Positions 14,545-23,109 of a stretch of DNA of 64,000 nt are shown here, one piece after another. A program made the position numbers and the translations under genes. The stretch comes from Rhodoferax koreense (lineage in GTDB: Bacteria > Pseudomonadota > Gammaproteobacteria > Burkholderiales > Burkholderiaceae_C), in contig NZ_CP019236.1 of NCBI RefSeq assembly GCF_001955695.1, forward strand, positions 1,550,001 to 1,614,000, in the 5' to 3' direction. Every line of letters starts with the position of its first letter. Positions within the stretch are counted from its first letter, which is position 1. The notes under the pieces are model-generated. The model worked only from the letters and a program-made list of their open reading frames with translations, was not told the DNA's origin and searched no databases.

Positions 14545-16908
14545 ATGGGCATGTCCGAATCCTTTTCCGCGGCACTCGAGACCGCGCCCTGGAGCCTGCG
14601 CGAGACCCGTCCCGATGCTGCAAGCGCGGCGCTGCATGAAACCCTGTTCTGCCTGGGCAATGGCCGCATCGGCGTTCGCGGCGCACACGAGGAGGGCGCC
14701 TGCTGGCCCGGCACCGAGCAGGACGCGATCTACGTCAACGGTTTCTACGACACCGAGGACATCCGTTATCCCGAGAACGGCTACGGCCTGGCGCGCACGA
14801 ACCAGTTCATCGTGAGCCTGCCCAATGCCAAGGCCGTGCACTGGTGGATCGACGACGAGTTCTTCGATCCGCAGACCGGTCGCATCGAGGACTACGCACG
14901 CACCCTGCATTTCGACGCCGGCCTGCTCACCCGCTGCTTCGTCTGGGTGTCGCCACGCGGGCGGCGCGTGGCCGTGAACAGCACCCGGCTGGTGAGTTTC
15001 GAGCGGCAGACGGTGTTCGCGCTGCGTTATGAACTGCGTCCACTGGACGGCCCGGCCGTCGTCGCCGTCGAATCCTTCATCGACGCAAGTTCTCGGGAAA
15101 TCATGGGCAGCGACGATCCGCGTGTCGGTTCGGCCCATGCGGCCAATGCGCTGGAGCCGGTCGCGATGGCGCGCAGCCCCGGCCGCACCGTGCTCACCCA
15201 GCGCACGCGCCGCAGCGGGCTGGTGGTGGTGAGCGCGCAGCAGAGCCAGGCGCGCTGCGAGCGGCAGGGGATGGTCGCGTCCGAGGACTGCGGCGGCCCG
15301 CTCTCGCCCGGCCAGCGCTTCAGTGTGCGGCTGGAGAAGGGAGAAAGCCTGCAACTCGACAAGGTGGTGGCCCTGGTGACCTCGGGTGCCACGCCGGTCG
15401 ACGAACTCGCCGACCAGGCGGACACGCAGCTGCGCCTGGCCGTCGAGGCCGGCTTCGACCGCCTGTGCGAGGAGCAGCGGCATTTCCTCGACCGGTTCTG
15501 GCGCGAAGCCGATGTCCAGATCGACGGCGACCCAGCGCTGCAGCAGGGGCTGCGCTTCAACCAGTTGCACCTGCTGCAGTCGGTGGGCCGCGACGGACGC
15601 AGCAACGTGGCGGCCAAGGGGGTGACCGGCAGCGGCTACGACGGCCACTATTTCTGGGACACCGAGATCTATGTGTTCCCGGTGATGCTCTACACGCAGC
15701 CGGCCATCGCGCGAAAGCTGCTCGAGTTCCGCTACCACACGCTGGACGCGGCCCGGGCGAGGGCCCGCGACCTGGCGCATCCGCGAGGGGCGCTGTACCC
15801 CTGGCGCACCATTGCGGGCGAGGAATGTTCCTCCTATTTTCCGGCGGGCACCGCCCAGGTGCACATCAACGCCGACATCGCCTATGCCGTGAAGAGTTAT
15901 TGGGAGGTGACCGGCGACGACGACTTCATGCTGCAGCACGGTGCGGAGATGGTGTTCGAGACCGCGCGCATCTGGCTCGGCCTCGGTCACTTCGAAGTCC
16001 GCAAGGAAGCTGGCCTGCCCGCGCGGCGCTTCTGCATCTACACCGTCACCGGGCCCGACGAATACACCGCGCTGGTCAACAACAACTTCTACACCAATGC
16101 CATGGCGCGCATGCACCTGGCCTTCGCCGTGGAGGTGTTCGACTGGCTGGCCAGGCGCCACCCGGCCACGCTGGCGGTGCTGCACGATCGAATCACCCTG
16201 GTGGCCGATGAGCCACCGGCGTGGCGCGACGCGGCCGAACACATGTACCTGCCCTACGACGCCGCGCTGGGCGTGCATCCGCAGGACGACAGCTTCACCG
16301 CCAAGCCGGCGTGGGCCGACAGCGGCTTCGACGGCGCCAGACGCCCGCTGCTGCTGCATTACCACGCGTTGGTGATCTACCGGCACCGCGTCTGCAAACA
16401 GGCCGACGTGGTGCTGGCGCTGCTGCTGCTCGGACACGAGTTCGGCATCGAGGAAAAGCGGCGCGACTTCGACTACTACGAGCCGCTGACCACGCACGAT
16501 TCCTCGCTCTCGCGCTGCATCTTCGGCATCGTCGCCTCCGAAGTTGGTTATGCCGACAAGGCCTATGCCTACTTCGCCGACGGCGCGCGCACCGACCTCG
16601 ACGACCACCACGGCAACACCCGCCACGGCGTGCACACCGCCGCCATGGCCGGCGCCTGGCTCGGCGTGGTGGCCGGTTTCGCCGGCCTGCGCATGCGCCG
16701 CAGCGTGGCCGCGTTCTCGCCGACCTTGCCGCCGGGCTGGCAGCGCTACGCCTTCAAGTTGCGCCTGGGGCAGGCACAGCTGCAGGTCGAGGTGCAGGCG
16801 CACGGTTGCAGGTACCGGCTCGTCGATGGCGAAAGCCTTCGCCTGGTACATCGCGGCGAGGAACTGGTGCTGACCCGGGCCGAGCCCGAACGAACCATGC
16901 CGCTCTGA
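14545..16908 (+). CDS. GH65 disaccharide phosphorylase
   Basis: 787-aa cytoplasmic enzyme of the maltose/trehalose/kojibiose phosphorylase family. It splits an alpha-glucosyl disaccharide with phosphate, giving beta-glucose 1-phosphate plus glucose. The general acid is Glu506 in 'VTGPDEYTALVNNNFYTN'. Further GH65 landmarks are 'GHYFWDTEIYVFPVMLYTQP', 'YEPLTTHDSSLS' and the phosphate-loop region 'RHGVHTAAMAG'. A phosphorylase rather than hydrolase role is supported by the beta-phosphoglucomutase gene that follows. The exact disaccharide is not predictable here. Confidence 0.92.
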   Translation: MGMSESFSAALETAPWSLRETRPDAASAALHETLFCLGNGRIGVRGAHEEGACWPGTEQDAIYVNGFYDTEDIRYPENGYGLARTNQFIVSLPNAKAVHWWIDDEFFDPQTGRIEDYARTLHFDAGLLTRCFVWVSPRGRRVAVNSTRLVSFERQTVFALRYELRPLDGPAVVAVESFIDASSREIMGSDDPRVGSAHAANALEPVAMARSPGRTVLTQRTRRSGLVVVSAQQSQARCERQGMVASEDCGGPLSPGQRFSVRLEKGESLQLDKVVALVTSGATPVDELADQADTQLRLAVEAGFDRLCEEQRHFLDRFWREADVQIDGDPALQQGLRFNQLHLLQSVGRDGRSNVAAKGVTGSGYDGHYFWDTEIYVFPVMLYTQPAIARKLLEFRYHTLDAARARARDLAHPRGALYPWRTIAGEECSSYFPAGTAQVHINADIAYAVKSYWEVTGDDDFMLQHGAEMVFETARIWLGLGHFEVRKEAGLPARRFCIYTVTGPDEYTALVNNNFYTNAMARMHLAFAVEVFDWLARRHPATLAVLHDRITLVADEPPAWRDAAEHMYLPYDAALGVHPQDDSFTAKPAWADSGFDGARRPLLLHYHALVIYRHRVCKQADVVLALLLLGHEFGIEEKRRDFDYYEPLTTHDSSLSRCIFGIVASEVGYADKAYAYFADGARTDLDDHHGNTRHGVHTAAMAGAWLGVVAGFAGLRMRRSVAAFSPTLPPGWQRYAFKLRLGQAQLQVEVQAHGCRYRLVDGESLRLVHRGEELVLTRAEPERTMPL

Positions 16909-16937
16909 GACGGATTCCAACTTTCCGAAAGATCCCC

Positions 16938-17591
16938 ATGGCCACCGAATTCCGACACGCGTTCATCTTCGACCTGGATGGCGTCATCACCGACACGGCC
17001 GCGCTGCACCTGGCGGCCTGGCACGAGTTGGCCCTCGCCCTGGGCCTGCCGTTCAACAATGCGATGGGCGAGCGCCTCAAGGGCGTGTCGCGCATGGAGT
17101 CGCTCGAACTGATCCTGGGCGCCAGGGCGGGGCAATACAGCAACGAGCAGAAGATGCGGCTGGCCGACCGCAAGAACGCGGCCTATGTCCGGCTGCTGGC
17201 CCGCATCACCTCGGCCGACCTGTTGCCCGGTGCGGTCGAGGCCTTGAAGGCCGTGCGCGCGTCCGGCTTGGGCCTGGCGCTGGCTTCGGCCAGCAAGAAC
17301 GCGCTGGCCGTGCTGGACCGGCTGCAGATCACCGGCTTGTTCGACCACGTGGTGGACGCCAACCAGGTGCGCCACGGCAAACCCGATCCCGAGATCTTCC
17401 TCCGCGCGGCGCAGGCCCTGGGCGTGGCGCCCGGGCGCTGCGTCGGTGTGGAGGACGCGGTCGCCGGCGTGCAGGCCATCCGCTCGGCCGGCATGTTCGC
17501 GGTCGGTGTCGGCAGCCGTTCGGTGTTGTTCGAGGCCGACCGCGTGATCCCCGACCTGACCCATTTCCACCCCACGGACTACCTGAGGTGA
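16938..17591 (+). CDS. pgmB: Beta-phosphoglucomutase
   Basis: 217-aa HAD-superfamily enzyme converting beta-glucose 1-phosphate to glucose 6-phosphate. Motif I FDLDGVITDTA supplies the nucleophile Asp and the acid/base Asp two residues later. The cap-domain substrate loop (LKGVSRMESLE), motif II LASASKN, motif III Lys in HGKPDPE and motif IV GVEDAVAGVQA are all present. It directly consumes the product of the GH65 phosphorylase 30 bp upstream. Confidence 0.95.
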   Translation: MATEFRHAFIFDLDGVITDTAALHLAAWHELALALGLPFNNAMGERLKGVSRMESLELILGARAGQYSNEQKMRLADRKNAAYVRLLARITSADLLPGAVEALKAVRASGLGLALASASKNALAVLDRLQITGLFDHVVDANQVRHGKPDPEIFLRAAQALGVAPGRCVGVEDAVAGVQAIRSAGMFAVGVGSRSVLFEADRVIPDLTHFHPTDYLR

Positions 17592-17604
17592 TCCGAGTTC
17601 CCAG

Positions 17605-17635
17605 CGCCACCGGCTAGCGGGCGGTGGCGTTTTTT
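17605..17635 (+). terminator. Terminator between pgmB and the porin gene
   Basis: Perfect 8-bp stem CGCCACCG/CGGTGGCG (17605-17612 with 17622-17629) followed by TTTTTT. It lies 13 bp after the pgmB stop and 44 bp before the porin start, so porin expression would need read-through or its own promoter. Confidence 0.85.
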
Positions 17636-17678
17636 CGCAGCGATAGCAACCGCAAACACAAAAAATGGAGATGTTTCC

Positions 17679-18956
17679 GTGAAACGACAAAAACTCAAGC
17701 TCAGTACCCTCGGCGCCGCCGCCTTCACCGTTTCCCTGCTGCTCGGGGGCCAGGCCCGCGCGGCCGACCCCACCGAGGAGCCGACCGGGGCCGACGCCGT
17801 GGCCAAGAAGATCAGCACGGCCACCGGCCTGGACCTTTGGGGTTATGCGCGCGGCGGCTTCTATGGCGCGGCCGGCAGCCAGCCCAAGGCCGGCTACCAG
17901 CTCGGCGGCGATCTGCAGCACTACCGCCTGGGCAATGAAGGCGACAACTACATCGAATTCGGACTCGGCAGGAAATTCGATCTCGGCGAAGGCCTCAAGT
18001 GGGGCGTGTACTACATGCCCAAGGTCTACAACGGCACCAGCGGCACGGCGCAGGTGTATTCGGACATCTCGGGCCTCGAATTCGCGCCCAACCTGAGCTT
18101 CTGGGCGGGCCAACGCTTCCACCGCATCCAGGATGTCCACATCCTGGACAACTGGGTCATGGAAGATGGCGACAACTACGGCGCGGGTGTCGACGGCATT
18201 GCCGTGGGCGGCGGCAAGCTCAATCTCTCCGTCTACAGCGACGGCAACAGCGACAACCACAACACCAGCTCGAACAATGGCAAGCGGATGAACTTCCAGC
18301 TGGTCGATCTGCCGGTCAACCCGGGCGGCCTGCTGAGCCTCACGGGCGGGGTCATCGGCGGAAGCTACGCCCTGGGCAAGAAGGGCGGGGCGCTCGGTCT
18401 GCTGCACAACCAGAAGGACTTTTTGGTGAAGGGGTTGACCAATTCCCTGTTCCTGCAGGCCTCGAACGGCCATGCGGCACTCAACGGCAAATTCTACAAC
18501 CTGGACGATGTCAACGGTGTGGCCCAGGCCGGTGCCAAACAGGCGCGCATCATCGAGGCCATCAACTGGCAGGTCGGCAAATTCGGCGGGCAGGCCCTGG
18601 TTGGCTACCAGACCAGGACCCCTGACAGCGGCCCGTCCGACGGTGTCAAGACCAAGGATCTCAGTGTCGGTGGGCGTGTCAGTTACGGCGTCGCCAGGCA
18701 GGTCAAGCTGCTGGGCGAAGTCGGGCTGACATCGCGCGCCATCGACGGCCAGGATAAGCAACGCCTCTACAAGAGCACAGCCGCGGTGGCGTTTTCACCC
18801 AACACCGACTTCTGGACCCGGCCGGAATTCCGCGTCTACCTGACCCGCGCCAACTGGAACGATGCGGCCGCCACGGCCAACAGCAGCTCGTTCGGTACCA
18901 ATGGTCGCAAGAGCGCCACCAGCTTCGGCGTGCAGATGGAGGTCTGGTGGCAGTGA
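17679..18956 (+). CDS. LamB-type maltoporin/carbohydrate porin
   Basis: 425-aa outer-membrane protein. GTG start at 17679 with GGAG upstream; signal peptide with cleavage near ARA-ADP. The mature chain opens with the maltoporin pattern 'GLDLWGYARGGFYGAAG', has alternating beta-strand character throughout, and ends '..TSFGVQMEVWWQ' with the aromatic C-terminal residue pair used for BAM insertion. It probably lets the oligosaccharide reach the periplasmic binding protein. Confidence 0.92.
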   Translation: MKRQKLKLSTLGAAAFTVSLLLGGQARAADPTEEPTGADAVAKKISTATGLDLWGYARGGFYGAAGSQPKAGYQLGGDLQHYRLGNEGDNYIEFGLGRKFDLGEGLKWGVYYMPKVYNGTSGTAQVYSDISGLEFAPNLSFWAGQRFHRIQDVHILDNWVMEDGDNYGAGVDGIAVGGGKLNLSVYSDGNSDNHNTSSNNGKRMNFQLVDLPVNPGGLLSLTGGVIGGSYALGKKGGALGLLHNQKDFLVKGLTNSLFLQASNGHAALNGKFYNLDDVNGVAQAGAKQARIIEAINWQVGKFGGQALVGYQTRTPDSGPSDGVKTKDLSVGGRVSYGVARQVKLLGEVGLTSRAIDGQDKQRLYKSTAAVAFSPNTDFWTRPEFRVYLTRANWNDAAATANSSSFGTNGRKSATSFGVQMEVWWQ

Positions 18957-18983
18957 CCCGGTGATTCGCCGGATGCGGGCCGA

Positions 18984-20087
18984 TCAGCCGGAGTGCTTGT
19001 CGGCTTCGGTGGTGAAGGCGTCGGCGAAGAACTCCTCGGGGTCCAGGCCGGCCAGCCGGGTATAGGCGTCGCGCGCCGATTCGACCACGATCGGTGCGCC
19101 ACAGGCATAGACCTGGTGGCCGGAGAGGTCGGGCAGGTCGTCCAGCACCGCCTGGTGCACGAAGCCGGTGCGGCCCGTCCAGTGGTCTTCGGGCAGGGCA
19201 TTGGAGACCACCGGCACGTAGCGCAGGTTCGGCATTTCGGCGAGGCGCGCCTTCACCCAGCCGTCCATGTACAGGTCGCCCGGGCGGCGGCCGCCCCAGT
19301 AGAGCGTGGCCGGCCGCGTGATGCCTTTGGCCAGCATGTGTTCGAGCACGGCCTTGATCGGTGCGAAACCCGTGCCCGAGGCCAGCAGCACGATGGGTTT
19401 GTCGGAGTCGTCGCGCAGGAAGAAGCTGCCGTAAGGGCCTTCGATGCGCAGGATTTCCTTCTCTTTCATGGCGCCGAACACGTGGTCGGTGAACTTGCCG
19501 CCCGGCATGTGGCGGATGTGCAATTCGATGCCGGGATTCGCAGTTGCCACACCTTCCACCGGCTCCGGCCGGGCCGTCGGCGCATTGGCCATGCTGTAGC
19601 TGCGCCGCGCGCCGTCGCGCAGGATGAATTCCACGTATTGCCCGGCGTGGTAACGCAGGTTGTCGTTCGCCGGCAATTGCAGGCGGACCACCATCACGTC
19701 GGCCGAGACCCTTTCCAGGCTGCTCACCCGGGAAGGCATCTTCTTGATCGGAAATGCGCTTTCGTCGGTGACCTGGCGCGATTCGAGCACCACGTCGGAC
19801 AGCGGGATCGCGCAGCACGTCAGCACCAGCCCGGCCGCGTCCTCCTCGGGGCTCAGCGCCTTGCTCTGGTGCGGGCCGTGCACCACGCTGCCGGCCAGCT
19901 TCCTGCACTTGCAGCTGCCGCAGGCGCCGTCCTTGCAGCCATAGGGCAGGCCCACGCCCTGGCGGATGCCGGCGGCGAGAATGGATTCGCCCGCATGGGT
20001 GGTGAAGCTGCGGCCGCTGGGCAGCACGCTGACGCTGAATTCGGCCTGGGCCATGGCCGCGCTGGAGGCCTCATTGGGGCTGCTCAT
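18984..20087 (-). CDS. 2Fe-2S ferredoxin/FAD/NAD(P) reductase (AscD/CDP-6-deoxyglucoseen reductase-like)
   Basis: 367 aa from the ATG at 20087. The N-terminal plant-type ferredoxin domain has the cysteine loop CKDGACGSCKC and a later Cys in LTCCAIP. The ferredoxin-reductase FAD domain has RSYSMANAP, and the NAD domain has VLLASGTGFAPIKAV. It moves electrons from NAD(P)H through FAD to the iron-sulfur cluster. Homologs are often named for sugar deoxygenation, but no nucleotide-sugar genes are nearby, so the partner is unknown. A PEPVEG segment in the FAD domain may be a decayed REP-derived insert. Confidence 0.88.
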   Translation of the reverse strand: MSSPNEASSAAMAQAEFSVSVLPSGRSFTTHAGESILAAGIRQGVGLPYGCKDGACGSCKCRKLAGSVVHGPHQSKALSPEEDAAGLVLTCCAIPLSDVVLESRQVTDESAFPIKKMPSRVSSLERVSADVMVVRLQLPANDNLRYHAGQYVEFILRDGARRSYSMANAPTARPEPVEGVATANPGIELHIRHMPGGKFTDHVFGAMKEKEILRIEGPYGSFFLRDDSDKPIVLLASGTGFAPIKAVLEHMLAKGITRPATLYWGGRRPGDLYMDGWVKARLAEMPNLRYVPVVSNALPEDHWTGRTGFVHQAVLDDLPDLSGHQVYACGAPIVVESARDAYTRLAGLDPEEFFADAFTTEADKHSG

Positions 20088-20131
20088 CTTTTCGTTATCC
20101 TCAGAGGACTCTCTGTTCACAATCCCCGATT

Positions 20132-21061
20132 TTGCCTTCAAACCAATCCCCTCTCGGTGCGCTGCCAGCGCGCTTCCGCCGTGAACGCCTGTTGATCGTG
20201 GGCTGCGGCGACGTCGGCCTGCGCGTGGCCCAGGCCCTGCCGCGCCAGGTGCGGCTGCTGGCGCTGACCTCCAGCGCGGACCGCCTGCCGCTGCTGCGTG
20301 CCCACGGCATCACCCCTCTGCGGGGCAATCTCGATCAGCCGGCCACCCTGCGCCGCCTGGCCGGCCTCGCCACGCGGGTGCTGCATCTGGCGCCGCCGCC
20401 CGGGGAGGGACGGGGCGATCCGCGCACCAAGGCGTTGCTGCGCGCACTGCAGCACCGCAGCGCGCCGGCTGCGCTGGTCTACGGCTCCACCACCGGCGTC
20501 TACGGCGACTGCCGCGGCGAGGTGGCGGCGGAAACGCGGACGCTGGCCGCGCACACCGAACGGGCCAAGCGGCGCGTCGACGCCGAGGCTGCCGTGCGGT
20601 TTGCGGGCCGCATGGCGCGCCACGCCGGCACGGTGCGCGCCAGCATCCTGCGCATTCCCGGCATCTACGCTCCCGACCGCGAAGGCGGCACGCCACTGGC
20701 GCGCCTGCAGAAGGGAACACCGGTGCTGGAGGCGCGCGACGATGTCTACACCAACCACATCCATGCGAACGATCTCGCACGCGCTTGCGTGGCGGCCCTG
20801 TGGCGCGGCCGGCCGCAGCGCATCTACAACGTCTGCGACGACAGTCAGTTGCTGATGGGCGACTATTTCGACCTCGCCGCCGACCTCTACGGCATGCCGC
20901 GACCAAAGCGCGTGCCGCGCAGCACGGCCCAGGGACAGTTGCCGCTGATGCTGTTGAGCTTTATGGGCGAATCGCGCCGGCTGGACAATGACCGGCTTAA
21001 GCACGAACTCGGGCTGCGGCTGTGGTATCCGTCGGTGGAAAGTGGTTTGCGGTCAGGTTGA
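20132..21061 (+). CDS. NAD-dependent epimerase/SDR family protein (YeeZ-like)
   Basis: 309-aa Rossmann-fold protein with the dinucleotide-binding motif LLIVGCGDVGLRVAQAL near the N-terminus, 'LVYGSTTGVYGDC' carrying the catalytic-type Tyr region, and 'RIPGIYAPDR'. This pattern fits extended/atypical SDR proteins of the YeeZ group, whose substrate is unknown. The start is a TTG at 20132. It is divergent from the flavoreductase, with only 44 bp between starts. Confidence 0.82.
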   Translation: MPSNQSPLGALPARFRRERLLIVGCGDVGLRVAQALPRQVRLLALTSSADRLPLLRAHGITPLRGNLDQPATLRRLAGLATRVLHLAPPPGEGRGDPRTKALLRALQHRSAPAALVYGSTTGVYGDCRGEVAAETRTLAAHTERAKRRVDAEAAVRFAGRMARHAGTVRASILRIPGIYAPDREGGTPLARLQKGTPVLEARDDVYTNHIHANDLARACVAALWRGRPQRIYNVCDDSQLLMGDYFDLAADLYGMPRPKRVPRSTAQGQLPLMLLSFMGESRRLDNDRLKHELGLRLWYPSVESGLRSG

Positions 21062-21067
21062 CCACGC

Positions 21068-22117
21068 TCAAATGCCGGCCGGTTTGCGCATGGTCGACAT
21101 GCGGTCCGCGCCCTTGAGCTTGATCGTCTTGATGTCCGCGCCTTGCAGCACGGTGAGCTGCACATCGGCATCGGGCTCGGGATGCGACCACAGCTTCTTA
21201 TAGAACGATTCCAGCGAATCGACCTTGGCGCCGTCCACCGCGAGGACGAGGTCGCCGGGCTGCAGGCCGGCGCTCTCGGCCGGTCCTTCCTTGTTGACCT
21301 GCAGCACCTGGACGCGGCCACCCTGCTCGGTGGAGGTCAGGCCCAGCCAGGGCCGCCGGCTGAGCTTGGTGCTGCCGGTTTGCTGCAACTCGGCCAGGAT
21401 CGGCTTGAGCAGGGTGACGGGCACGAACATGTTGCCGGGAAAGCGCCGCTTGTCCCCCATGGCGTCGAGCACCAGCAGGCTGCCAACGCCGATGAGCTCG
21501 CCGCGCTGGTTGAACAGCGGCGCGCCCGAATGGTTCTCGATCGGCGGGCTGGTGAACAGCGCGGATTCGATGAAGTATTCCCAGTAGCCCGAAAACGGCC
21601 GAAGGCTCACCAACTGCGTCATGTTCACGTCGCCGTCTTCGCCGCCGGTGGCGGCCATCAGCACCGTGCCGGGCCGGGTGTCGCTCAGGTCGCCCAGCGG
21701 CACCGGCGCGATGCCGCGCAACGGCAGCAGAGGCTTGACCAGGCCGAAACCCGTGGCTTGGTCGTAACCCACCGCCTGGGCCGGCAAGACCTTGTTGTCC
21801 TGCGTGACGATCTGGATGCTTTCCGCCTCGAGCAGCAGGTAGCCGATGGTCAGGATCAGGCCGTCGCTGCCGATCACCACGCCGGAGCCCTGGCGCCGGT
21901 TGCCTAGTGATTCGGCCGAGCGCGCACCTTCGGCCACCGTGACCTGCAGGCCCACGACCGCGGCGTTGGCGCGGCTCATGGCGTCGATCATGGCCTGGGG
22001 CGGTGGCGGCGCCACGCTGGCGGCCTGCGCGTGCAGTGCCCCTGCGAGAGCCGCGATACAAAAAATCCCAAGCCGAAGAGTTCCGAGCCGTCTGGCCCAA
22101 AGCTTGGCTGCATGCAT
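21068..22117 (-). CDS. HtrA-like trypsin-fold protein with PDZ domain, catalytic triad degenerate
   Basis: 349 aa from the ATG at 22117, which has GGGAG upstream. Signal peptide ends near LHAQA. The protease fold is recognisable (GSGVVIGSDGLILT; ENHSGAPLFNQRGELIG) and a C-terminal PDZ domain is clear (LQVNKEGPAESAGLQPGDLV). The position of the catalytic His in the family (ILTNxHVV) reads ILTIGYLL and the Asp region (TDLALLK) reads TGFGLVK, so His and Asp appear lost although a Ser in HSGAP remains. Probably a periplasmic scaffold or chaperone rather than an active protease; assignment of lost residues is by motif alignment by eye. Confidence 0.85.
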   Translation of the reverse strand: MHAAKLWARRLGTLRLGIFCIAALAGALHAQAASVAPPPPQAMIDAMSRANAAVVGLQVTVAEGARSAESLGNRRQGSGVVIGSDGLILTIGYLLLEAESIQIVTQDNKVLPAQAVGYDQATGFGLVKPLLPLRGIAPVPLGDLSDTRPGTVLMAATGGEDGDVNMTQLVSLRPFSGYWEYFIESALFTSPPIENHSGAPLFNQRGELIGVGSLLVLDAMGDKRRFPGNMFVPVTLLKPILAELQQTGSTKLSRRPWLGLTSTEQGGRVQVLQVNKEGPAESAGLQPGDLVLAVDGAKVDSLESFYKKLWSHPEPDADVQLTVLQGADIKTIKLKGADRMSTMRKPAGI

Positions 22118-22467
22118 GATCTGCTCCCCTCGCGGCCACCTGGCGATGATGGCGAAATGCCCCGCCGGAAAGCGGCGGGCGTCGAGGAAAGCTTGCACCT
22201 AATTCGGGGTCCATGCAAGCGGCGACGGCCTTGTCCGAGGGGCTTGCTGCAAATATTTTGCTAAGCCTGCCGGAGGCCGGTCCAGGTGGTGAGCGCATTG
22301 CTGGCAATGAGGTCTTGTCCTACACCGAATCACCGCGCACCGCCCACGTCACGAGGCGGGCTTGCCTGAGTGCGGACTGCACGCCATCGTGCTCGAATAC
22401 CGGCATGCGATGTCCAACATGCGGGAAGCAGCGGACCTCGCCGAGACCAACTTCCAAGGAGACTGCC
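22118..22467. other. 350-bp intergenic region without a gene
   Basis: Divergent region between the HtrA-like gene and the glycine-zipper lipoprotein gene. It must hold both promoters. I see no convincing -35/-10 pair, hairpin or conserved ORF. Confidence 0.6.
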
Positions 22468-23046
22468 ATGCAGCACCTGTCCCGTTCCCTGTTCTTCTCG
22501 CCCGCCAAGGTGCGGGCCGTCCGCACCGGCGCCTCGCTCGCCGCTGCGGCGGTGCTCGCCGCTGGCCTTGTCGGCTGCGCCGCGCCGCCGGCCTATTCCG
22601 ACAACGGTTATCCGAACCAGGCTTATCCGAACCAGGCCGCCTACCCGGTGCAATCCACGCAACAGGGTTACGCCGTGCCCGCTCAGCAGGTCCAGATGGC
22701 CGAATTCGGCCGGGTCACGCAGATCCAGCTGGTGCGGACCGAGGAAAGGCCGCGCAGCGGTAGCGGCGCGGGCGCCATCATCGGCGGCGTGGCAGGTGCG
22801 ATCATCGGCCACCAGATCGGCGGGGGGTTCGGCCGTGACGCCGCGACCGCGGTCGGTGCCGTCGGCGGCGCGGTGGCCGGCAACAGCATCGAGAAGAACA
22901 GCGCCGCACCCAACGTGCGCGAGGTCTACCGAGTGTCGATCCAGCTCGACAACGGCAGTTACCGGGCCTATGACATCGGCGGCGGCATCGACCTGCGCGT
23001 GGGCGACCGCGTGCGCATCGAGAACGGGCAGATCATCCGCTCGTAA
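22468..23046 (+). CDS. Glycine-zipper 2TM outer-membrane lipoprotein (SlyB/17-kDa antigen-like)
   Basis: 192 aa from the ATG at 22468, with AAGGAG 8 bp before it. A lipobox (LAAGLVGC) predicts lipid modification. A Gly/Tyr/Pro/Gln-rich linker follows, then the glycine-zipper double helix (AGAIIGGVAGAIIGHQIGGG and AVGAVGGAVAGNSIE), then a small beta domain with 'DIGGGIDLRVGDRVRIENG'. Homologs such as SlyB stabilise the outer membrane under stress. An in-frame upstream extension is rejected because it would bury the signal peptide. Confidence 0.9.
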   Translation: MQHLSRSLFFSPAKVRAVRTGASLAAAAVLAAGLVGCAAPPAYSDNGYPNQAYPNQAAYPVQSTQQGYAVPAQQVQMAEFGRVTQIQLVRTEERPRSGSGAGAIIGGVAGAIIGHQIGGGFGRDAATAVGAVGGAVAGNSIEKNSAAPNVREVYRVSIQLDNGSYRAYDIGGGIDLRVGDRVRIENGQIIRS

Positions 23047-23109
23047 CGATGACCTGACGGCGCCCGACGCCTAAAGCGCCCGCCCGGCAGCAAGGCCCGG
23101 CGGGTGTTG

